From: Cerioporus squamosus
Taxonomy: Eukaryota; Basidiomycota; Agaricomycetes; Polyporales; Polyporaceae
Reading direction: 5' to 3'
Assembly: GCA_022592435.1 (NCBI GenBank)
Contig: JABYQS010000693.1
Coordinates: forward strand, 1-15,295
Length of the DNA: 15,295 bases
In this document: positions 8,694 through 15,295 of the stretch, piece after piece
Numbering within the stretch: position 1 is the first letter of the stretch
How the letters are laid out: each line of letters begins with the position of its first letter
Program-made: the position numbers and the translations under genes
The notes under the pieces: generated by a model
Seen by the model: only the letters and a program-made list of their open reading frames with translations
What the model was told of the DNA's origin: nothing
Databases searched by the model: none

Positions 8694-11600
8694 CTAGTCC
8701 ACCGACACCATGTCCAGCGTGCTCCCGGGCTCTCCTCCCATCGTCTCCAGCTCCGGAAGGCCGTCCGTACCCGTCTGAATGGATGCGGTCGATGGGTTCG
8801 TCATGGTCGCCAGGTGGGGAAGGGTGTCGCTGGTGTCTGACAGGGACATGCTGTCATTGTTCTCGCTGGCCTTCTGAGGGTGGGCAAGGTGCAGCCAAGC
8901 CGAGACGTAGGTCCATGAGCGAGAGCATAACTGGTGCATGCGGGTGCGGATAGAAGATTGTCGGAGGGCGTAAGCACGCGCACCCTCGTAGTAGTCAGGG
9001 CGGTCCTGGAAATTGAGGCCAATGCGCGACTCCCAGTTCTTCGCAGCCCATTTGTGATAGGCCACGACACGCCGCATCTCCTCCTCGACAAGCACGCACT
9101 CCTCCTTCCAGCGGTGCGCTCGAGCACGCGCCTTGCACCACTCAACACGCAGCGCTATAGGTGATGTCCATGGGCAGATATCAACGATAAGAATGCATAC
9201 CACTCACACTCTTGGACGCTCTCCTGAGCGTTCGGGATGCCAGCGGTATCGGTGGTGGACGAGTCTGTCTGCCGCCAGATCCAGGAGATTGCGCGAGTCC
9301 CTTCAGTTGCCTCATCGTCCTCGCTGACGTGGCGAAGGTCGCCGTCGTTGAGTTCCTTGAGGACGACGCGCCAGTTCTCCCGGTCCTTGTGCAACGGGCC
9401 AGACAACGCGGTAAGAGCGGTGCGGGCGGCGCGATACCGCACGGCAGTCATGTCGATCTTGTACTGTACAGTTGCGATGGAGTTCATGGAGCGCGTGTTC
9501 ATCCCTGACCCCGCGCGAAGCGGTCCTTAACCTTGTAGAGGTGGAAGCGCAGCTCGAGCAGACCTCGGATCTGCGCCAGCGCGTCGTGTGCCTGAGCTTC
9601 GCGAAGAAGCCACTCTTGCTGCACCAACTTCGCGTCGACTTCCATGTACATGAGGGCGGTGCTAGGAAGCAGGATTGGCATCTTGTGGGGTAGCTGCGAC
9701 GTTGGTGTGGTGGTGAGTTGAGCGCGGCGTGCAGTAACCCCGGGCATGAACAGTTGCTGGACCTTGAACCATGCGGCGAGCTTGCGGTGAAGGGAGTTCT
9801 GCCTATCGAGCGCCTTTGCGCGCGCCAAGTTGGTGGCATGCTCGTGCATGCCAGCGAGCTCCGCGATGTGCTCGCGCCTGAGAAAGATAGTTAGTGTCGA
9901 GCACCTCTGCGCACCAGTAACTGACTCACTGCTGCTCCTCAAGGTCTATTCCAGCGGAGAGCATGGTGCTGCTGGAGAAGTCTTCGTGTAGGATCACCGC
10001 GCTTCCGAGACGTAGTGCCTCGGCGTCATCCTCTAGAAGCTTGTGCCGGATGGCTGACTCGGAGACAGCTGCAGATGAGTAAGTCAATACGGGCGGACCC
10101 AATAGCTACACTTAGTAGGACAACGCACTTGCACGCTCAACGATGAACGGGTTAGGCGCAGACCGGTCGGCCTCCCAGGCCTCAACCATACGCGTCCATT
10201 CTGCGATGGTCTCCGTGGAAAAAGCTGTGCTATACTCCTCGAAAGCGATCGCATGCTTGCTGCACTCCGGAACAGCTGTCTTTATCTTCTCAAGCAACGT
10301 CCACGCTGTCAAATCAGATCAGCACATGTGTGATCGCCAGTGGTGGTCACTTACGCATCTTGACGACCTTCTGCCAGTTCTGGTCTGCGATAGCATCGTC
10401 GATGACATCGCGACGCGACCCCGGGCCCATCTCCTTGGTTGAGGAGGCAATGGGGTTCAGGAGCGACCAGTTACGCTCGATGAACTCGCCGTCAATGCGG
10501 CCGCACCGTGGAGGTAGTGCAACGAGTATGAGCTACGGCACCACTCACGGTGAGCAGCAATATGGAACTTGGGGACAGCCCAGCGCAGGGAACGGATCCC
10601 TAAGGTCGTAAACCCGTAAGTCACGAAGCGCGTGTTCAGATTGATGCCAAACTGACACGCAATGTCATAGATGGCCATCACCTCGCGGTGGGTAAGCGGC
10701 TGAGTCGGAGACGACATTTGCCGGAGCGTGCTGTTCAGCAAGTAATCCATATTGGCGTATCTGCAAGAGGAAGGTTAAACGGTCAGCGTGGGGACACAAG
10801 AAACGCGCGGGCTGGTTCATACCGTTCGCCTTTTTGCAAATCTCCGACAGAACACGGGCGCCTGAGGCCATGGCGTGCGCAGTCCACGGCGCCGATGCCT
10901 GTCGCCGCGAGCGTAGCATGGTTCTTCAGATTCGCGAGCTTGACAGCGTTGTGATTGTTACAATGTGCATGTTTCTCCGTAGGCATGTTACCAGTCGCCT
11001 CCAAGAACGCCTTGTAAGCGCGATCCTCGACGACATAGGCGCAACCGCGGTTCAGGTCGGGGTCGTTCGCCTCCGACGAGATCTTCTTCCGTTTCATGCG
11101 GAAGTTGGCATCGAGTGAGACGAAGATCTGGTATATCCACCTGCCAATCGACTTCGTCAGCGAGCGTGCACGCACACGTGTGGAGCCGTACTTACTTGAG
11201 CCAAGCCGGCGCGTTTTCCCAACCGTTGGGAAGGTTCTTGCCATCTTGAGGACAGGCGGGGCACTCGACAGCGCACTCCCCGCGAGCTGTCGCCTTGACG
11301 CCCGCAGGGTCATGTCCACGACCACCACGCTTCATCATCTTGAGATGTCGCCATTGCCTGGCCATGAGCATGAACGAGGGGTAGCGATCCTTAAGCGAAC
11401 ATGTTAACACATATACTTCAACGGGGCGTACGCATACACGTACCTTGGAGGGCTGAACGCCGGTGTTGTCCGTGCGCCGGGACATGTCGTATAGTACTCC
11501 CACCCGGACACCTTTGACTGCGTCGACATAAGATGGAAGTCCTCCAGTAGACGGAACGTGGAGGCCGTCCTTGGGTCGGTGTATGTCGCCGGATACCAGC

Positions 11601-12556
11601 GAGCTCGCAGGAGTTGCATGAAGTGCGGGAGGGGCGCGCTGCAGCCACAGAAGTCGACACCGACCTCGTGGGATCCCAGAGACGTCGAGTACGACGAAGT
11701 CCGTCCCCGAAAGCTCTCTTTGGGTTCCATCACTTGTTCCCGGGTTCGTGGCCGAGCTGGACCCGCAACCCGAGACTCTTGAGGCTGGAACGTTGAAACC
11801 ATCCAGATGGCTGCCACTCCTGAGAGTGTGTCAGCAATGCGCGACGTCTCGCGCGAGAAGGCATGGGACGTACCTTGATGCGGTGCAGAGGGTTCGACAC
11901 GTGGTCGGCGACGATACATCCGGCACAGAACATCGATGTGTTCGCGCAATCGTCGCAACGATATATGCCAGCGCCAGCCTGCCCACATCGGGTGCAGCAG
12001 CCACCGGTGTGCTCTCCACGTCCTTCCAAACGCAGGAGTTCGGCGAGATACTCGTCAACGTGATGGGACCAGAGTAGCAGTGGGCGATCCTGTGACCTCG
12101 CTATCAGCACAGTAGGATGTCGCTCGGAGACGGACACTCACCGACGCTGTGCGAGCCCGTGGCACCGACTCGTCCTCGGGGCCAAAGTGGTGCTCCTGGG
12201 TGTAGGAGTGGTCAACGCCGTCGCGGTAGTCCCCAAGGTCGTCTTGAGATAGGAACGACGGGGGAGGCGCAGGAGGAGGGGCTGAGTTTGAGCGGGGACG
12301 CTTGGGGGTGTCCTGAGGGAGCTCAACATAAGAAGTCTGGGTCGAGGGGCGTGGCCGGCATAGCGAGTAGTCGCGGCGCGGTGGCGCTCGTTGGGACAGC
12401 CATCGTCGAGGAAGTCTCGGACGCAGCAGCCGCACCTCTGAGATTGTCGTCCTCGTCCTCGAATGTATACCGAGTTCCGTGCTGGCCATCCTTGCAGCGT
12501 TTGACCATGGAGGGGATCCTCGCAAACCAGCGGTGGAGGCGTTGGAGCTTGCGCAT
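8694..12556 (-). CDS. KDZ-family (CxC2) DDE transposase, 10 exons, six frameshifts
   Basis: This enzyme would cut and paste its own DNA element in the nucleus. Introns are 12090-12141, 11820-11873, 11390-11443, 11141-11195, 10761-10822, 10306-10354, 10069-10128, 9878-9929 and 9155-9207 (49-62 bp, all GT-AG); phases agree throughout once single-base shifts are allowed, giving about 1,123 residues. Seen in order: a Ser/Pro-rich N-terminus; a CxC2 zinc cluster near residues 169-207 (CCTRC, CDDC, CAGC, HVSNPLHRI); LGLRVQLGH, then HEVGVDFCGC; WRHLKMMKRGGRGHDP; the RNase H-fold core with D in SLDANFRMKRK (about 410), D in YDIACQF (about 538) and E in IDGEFIERNW (about 598); GAVDCARHG and GDLQKGERY; STKEMGPGSRRD; and a helical tail with LRVEWCKARARA and EEEMRRVVAYHKW. 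Frameshifts lie near 12375, 11735, 11665, 11490, 10500 and 9500. The start at 12556 is tentative because the frame stays open upstream across further possible introns. Confidence 0.9.
8694..12556 (-). mobile_element. Core of a KDZ DNA transposon (ends not found)
   Basis: The transposase gene marks a Kyakuja-Dileera-Zisupton superfamily element. I could not find terminal inverted repeats or target-site duplications on either side, so only the gene span is given. The element may extend left past 8.4 kb, and right to include the co-oriented genes at 13.4-15.3 kb, or even beyond the window. Confidence 0.55.
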
Positions 12557-12610
12557 GGCAGGCGGGGGAGAGTGGGGGATAAAAGGGCGAGCTGCGTGGG
12601 GGGCAACTCT

Positions 12611-13396
12611 CTGAGGAAATCATCGTCACCCGAAGCCCAACGTCCGCGCCATCGGAGAGAATTGCACGTACGTGTCCGGGGAAATATACTACCCAACAAA
12701 CCGCGCTATCGGGGATACCCCAGCCGCATGGTCCTGCCTGGATCGTTCTGGGACAATGCATTGATTGGTTTGGCAGGCGGACGACAGGTCGAGCACTCAC
12801 TCTCTTGTGGATCCGCACGCTCCCGCTTGCCATGCGAAGACGCGACTGTGTGTGCCATGTTGGCAGAGCGAGGGACCCTACAATGCGGTTCATGAGCTGG
12901 TAAGTATCGTGGTCTCCAGCAGTAAGCACCGTGCTCACTGCATTGCGAGTATCGAGAGGGAGAAAGTCGCAGAGACAGCCATGAGCGGCATACCGCAGGT
13001 GAGGGTGAGGAGGAAGTTGTGAGGTGGCCGAAGGCGCACAGTTTCCCAAATAGACACGGGCGCCCAATCTTCCGGCACTTGACGCAGCCAATCAGGAGGC
13101 ACATAACTCTGTATGAGAAAAGCCGACATGAGAGAAACAAATGAATAACGTGTTCCTGGGCTCACGCTCAGTCCCCAGATTGTGCAGGGGGTTTTATGCA
13201 GTCCTTACCCATCGATTAGTGCCATTTGGCACTGCGTGACAGGCGGTCGGATGGTACGCTTGAAGACGGTGCTTGGAGCGGCACAAAGTTCATATGTAAC
13301 CTTATGGGTCCTAGATGGTTCAAGTTGCGCAGTCTCCGCCAATGTCCCGTCCGGTGCCGCAGGGCTGTGGGATGGGGGCAGTCTGTATCCACGCAT
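12611..13396 (-). other. Exon-like segments upstream of the transposase, identity unresolved
   Basis: Introns look real at 12938-12993 (GTATGC to ATGCAG), 12748-12800 (GTGAGT to TCCCAG) and 12611-12671 (GTACGT to CCTCAG). Removing them gives one frame: SYVPPDWLRQVPEDWAPVS, joining LTLTC to VSTVLTAGDHDTYQLMNRI, then NDPGRTMRLGYP. With one extra C removed near 12717 it continues as DSAVCWVVYFPGH and runs in phase into transposase exon 1. A second reading starts at the ATG at 13394-13396 (MRGYRLPPSHSPAAPDG), splices from about 13207 to the CATACAG acceptor at 13109 and enters a different frame with GCVKCRKIGRPCLFGKLC, ending soon after. I cannot choose between them. It could be a separate small gene or 5' exons of the transposase gene. 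Confidence 0.3.
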
Positions 13397-13464
13397 AGGA
13401 GGTGGATGTGGCTTTCTAATAGCCCAGAATGAGCAGTGTAGTGATACAAAGTGCAGTACATTTC

Positions 13465-14217
13465 TTAGGACGCCATACGAGTGCGCATGTCCTTGACCAT
13501 CCTCTGCCACGGAAGCTGTTTCGTACTGTACAAACTCTCGTATATGTCCAAACCCTCCTTGCGACTCTTCCACTCCTCTCCGAGCATCAGCGTGATCTTG
13601 GCCCCCCACACCAAGTACAGATCATGCATGTACTCGGCGTCCTCCAGGGCCGCTATCCCCGAATCTCTCGCACACACCACGCATCACGCCGCGCCGTAAT
13701 CTCTTGCACCACCTCCACCTCCACCGCTGACTGGTCCAGGTCCGGCGCCCTCCACCTCTCCATGCGTGTGCGCGCAAGCTCGAGGATCTTGTGGTAGATC
13801 ACAGTCGTGACTCGGGCCGAGCGGTCGTCCCAGCTGCCTCTTTCCCCTTTGGTGAGAGAACTTCGGGCGCCCGTGTCGGGCACCCGGATGGCAAAAGGAT
13901 GGCACCAAAGCCCCAGTTCCAGATCTTCCCAGCCCGCGGCGAACAAGAAGGATGCGCGCCGGAACGAGCGCGCATACTGACGCATGTCTCGCGGCAGGTC
14001 GACACCCAACAGCGCGTCTCTGGCCATCTTGCGTTTCGTGTAGTTCCGGGCGCTGGCCGCAGCTCTTGCTGCTTTCCCGCTGTTAAGGGACTCAGGTGAG
14101 GCAGTCTGTAAGTGGACTGAGGGCAGCGTACCTCGCGGTTTGGGCATAACGGCGCACAGCGGCGGTGCGCGCGGTGGTGCGGGCCTCTGAGGTTTGATAT
14201 CGAGGGGCGCGACCCAT
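13465..14217 (-). CDS. Unrecognised basic protein, about 233 residues, two exons
   Basis: The ATG at 14215-14217 begins MGRAPRYQTSEARTTARTAA. A 52-bp intron (14080-14131, GTACGC to TTAACAG) joins YAQTA to SGKAARAAASARNYTKRKMA in phase. The product continues with DLPRDMRQYARSFRRASFLF, WCHPFAIRVPD, ARVTTVIYHKILELARTRME, RWRAPDLDQ and DAWCVREIRG. One base is missing from a C run (G run on the coding strand) near 13657-13661; after it come IAALEDAEYMHDLYLVWG, LMLGEEWKSRKEGLDIYESL and QRMVKDMRTRMAS, then the stop at 13465. The N-terminus is rich in Ala, Arg and Lys; the rest is Trp- and Arg-rich and probably helical, with no signal peptide or membrane span. I know no family for it. It lies between a hybrid-binding-domain gene and the KDZ transposase on the same strand, so a role linked to the element or nucleic-acid binding is possible but only inferred. 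Confidence 0.7.
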
Positions 14218-14260
14218 GGCGGTGGGTGTTCGACGTATTCGCACACAGTGACTACGCTGT

Positions 14261-14270
14261 ACTTAAATAA
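14261..14270 (-). promoter_or_regulatory. TATA-like box before the 233-residue gene
   Basis: The minus strand reads TTATTTAAGT, about 45-55 bp upstream of the ATG at 14217, a usual place for a fungal core promoter. It sits in the 280-bp gap behind the upstream gene's stop and supports 14217 as the start rather than the later in-frame-looking ATG at 14147. Confidence 0.4.
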
Positions 14271-14497
14271 GGCCACACGGCCACGTTGACATTCAAAGTC
14301 CGAGCAATCAGATCTGGTTATACATGAGACGCTGTAGCGAGAGGGACCGTGGAGAGCAAGCAAGGGACAGTGGACACAGAGCACGGCACAATGCAACACA
14401 GGGACAGAACGTTCAGCAGATACAGCGCAGTTCAACATGACAAGCATATCTATATCTAAAGTGCCACGGCGAAACGTAAGTTGTACCTCCGGCCCAC

Positions 14498-15268
14498 TCA
14501 TGCGTTGGGGTAGCACTTGACTACATCGGGAATCGAGAGCTGCGTGACGAAGCTCTCAATGGCAGCATTGCGGGAAGACGCGCTGCATGCGGAGTTGCCT
14601 TTGACGGTATCGGTTGCGCGCCGCATCTGGTGGCTGAAAGGCAGTGTTAGCTACGCTGGTCGCATGCATGTATCACGCACTCACTGACCTGTTGTCGAAG
14701 ACCCCGACGCGGCGTCCGACGGTAACGACGTACCAGGTGTTGGAGCCACTCTCGGGGGCAATCCACGGCTGCATCGGGTCCGAGTAGGGTCGAACGGGCC
14801 GAGGTTGGATGCGGCGGCCCCAGCGACGGGCGTGGTGGCCGTCCCAGTGGCGGGAACAGTGACGGGACAGGCGTGGCAGCCGGGGTTGGAGTAGCCGCGG
14901 GCGGGGCTGGCGCAGCAGAGAGAGGAGCAGCCGGGGCAGAAGGAGTGACCGGGACAGGGTTGATGGCGGGAGGAGGCGTAGCTGCGACAGGATTGGTCGC
15001 TATGGCGCGACGACCAGTATGCGAGGAGGCACCAGCGGCGCCATCCCACGTGTTGTAGTAGGGCAGGCCACGTCGCACCCTGTCATCGCGGCGGGCATCA
15101 GCATACTCGATCTCACTCTCATTCGTCAGAGAGGGCAATGACACCGCGAGACCGAGACGTGGTCGGAGTAGGGGCCGAAGCCGAGGGGACCTCGGGGGAC
15201 ATGAGCTGTCGAAGGCTTTGCACTAGCTCCTCCTCCTCCGGCGGGCTGGCATCGGACCCGAACGCCAT
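14498..15268 (-). CDS. Protein with C-terminal RNase H1 N-terminal/viroplasmin-like domain
   Basis: The ATG at 15266-15268 starts MAFGSDASPPEEEELVQSLR. Exon 1 has three single-base shifts: near 15120 (LSDE to SEIEYADARRDDRVR), near 14865 and near 14788. After correction a long Pro/Ala/Thr-rich linker (NPVAATPPPAINPVPVTP and similar) leads into DPMQPWIAPESGSNTWYVV and TVGRRVGVFDN. A 55-bp intron (14634-14688, GTCAGT to TTTCAG) joins this in phase to SHQMRRATDTVKGNSA and AAIESFVTQLSIPDVV; the stop is at 14498. The WYVVTVGRRVGVF block is the hallmark of the RNase H1 N-terminal (hybrid-binding) domain, which binds RNA/DNA hybrids or dsRNA. No RNase H catalytic domain follows; the product, about 238 residues, ends just after the domain. 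Its first exon is close to the window edge. A nucleic-acid-binding accessory role is inferred. Confidence 0.75.
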
Positions 15269-15295
15269 GGTCTCCTCGCCTAAATGACAGTGCCA

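Noticed and set aside
11730..11988. Extra introns to explain the frame changes in transposase exon 3
   Set aside because: The changes fall within about 70 bp in the conserved HEPG to FCGC block with no GT-AG pair that would restore the frame; single-base indels explain them exactly.
12138..13091. 317-codon continuous minus-strand frame
   Set aside because: It is mostly a shadow: it reads through three good introns and then runs out of phase with the transposase exons. Only short parts of it agree with the spliced reading.
14080..14147. Alternative start for the 233-residue protein at the ATG at 14147 (MPKPRGTLP frame)
   Set aside because: That frame reads through a well-formed 52-bp intron. 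The spliced reading from 14217 is in phase and has a TATA-like box at a good distance.
1..15295. CRISPR arrays, bacterial operons, riboswitches or prokaryotic ribosome-binding sites
   Set aside because: Spliceosomal introns and KDZ/F-box proteins show fungal DNA, and no regularly spaced identical repeats with unique spacers were seen.

Overview
The window looks like a piece of a filamentous basidiomycete genome, probably Agaricomycetes. It has short spliceosomal introns of about 50-60 bp with GTRNGT donors and CTNAC-like branch sites. It carries a KDZ-family transposase of the kind expanded in these fungi, and an F-box protein of a typical basidiomycete style. Every gene recognised lies on the minus strand.

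Layout: (1) 20-686 is a short F-box protein running off the left edge. (2) About 0.7-6.9 kb has no gene I can name. It is a mosaic of diverged direct repeats (families A, B, C and a triplicated D), rich in minus-strand splice-donor words; family B keeps the same intron in both copies, so part of this tract looks like decayed, duplicated, intron-bearing gene material. (3) About 6.9-8.7 kb is gene-poor with GC-rich tandem repeats. (4) 8694-12556 is a 10-exon KDZ (CxC2) DDE transposase gene. (5) 12.6-13.4 kb holds extra exon-like segments of unresolved identity that read in frame into transposase exon 1. (6) 13465-14217 is a two-exon gene for an unrecognised basic protein of about 233 residues. 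(7) 14498-15268 is a two-exon gene whose product ends in an RNase H1 N-terminal/viroplasmin-like hybrid-binding domain.

The four assignable genes are each broken by one or more single-base frameshifts (about 12 in total), several of them at C or G runs. Splice sites and motifs are otherwise intact and I noticed no substitution-type premature stops. This fits uncorrected consensus indels at least as well as true gene decay. The co-oriented set of a hybrid-binding-domain protein, an unknown basic protein and a KDZ transposase is the most interesting arrangement; whether they form one mobile unit is an inference, since no terminal repeats or target-site duplications could be identified.
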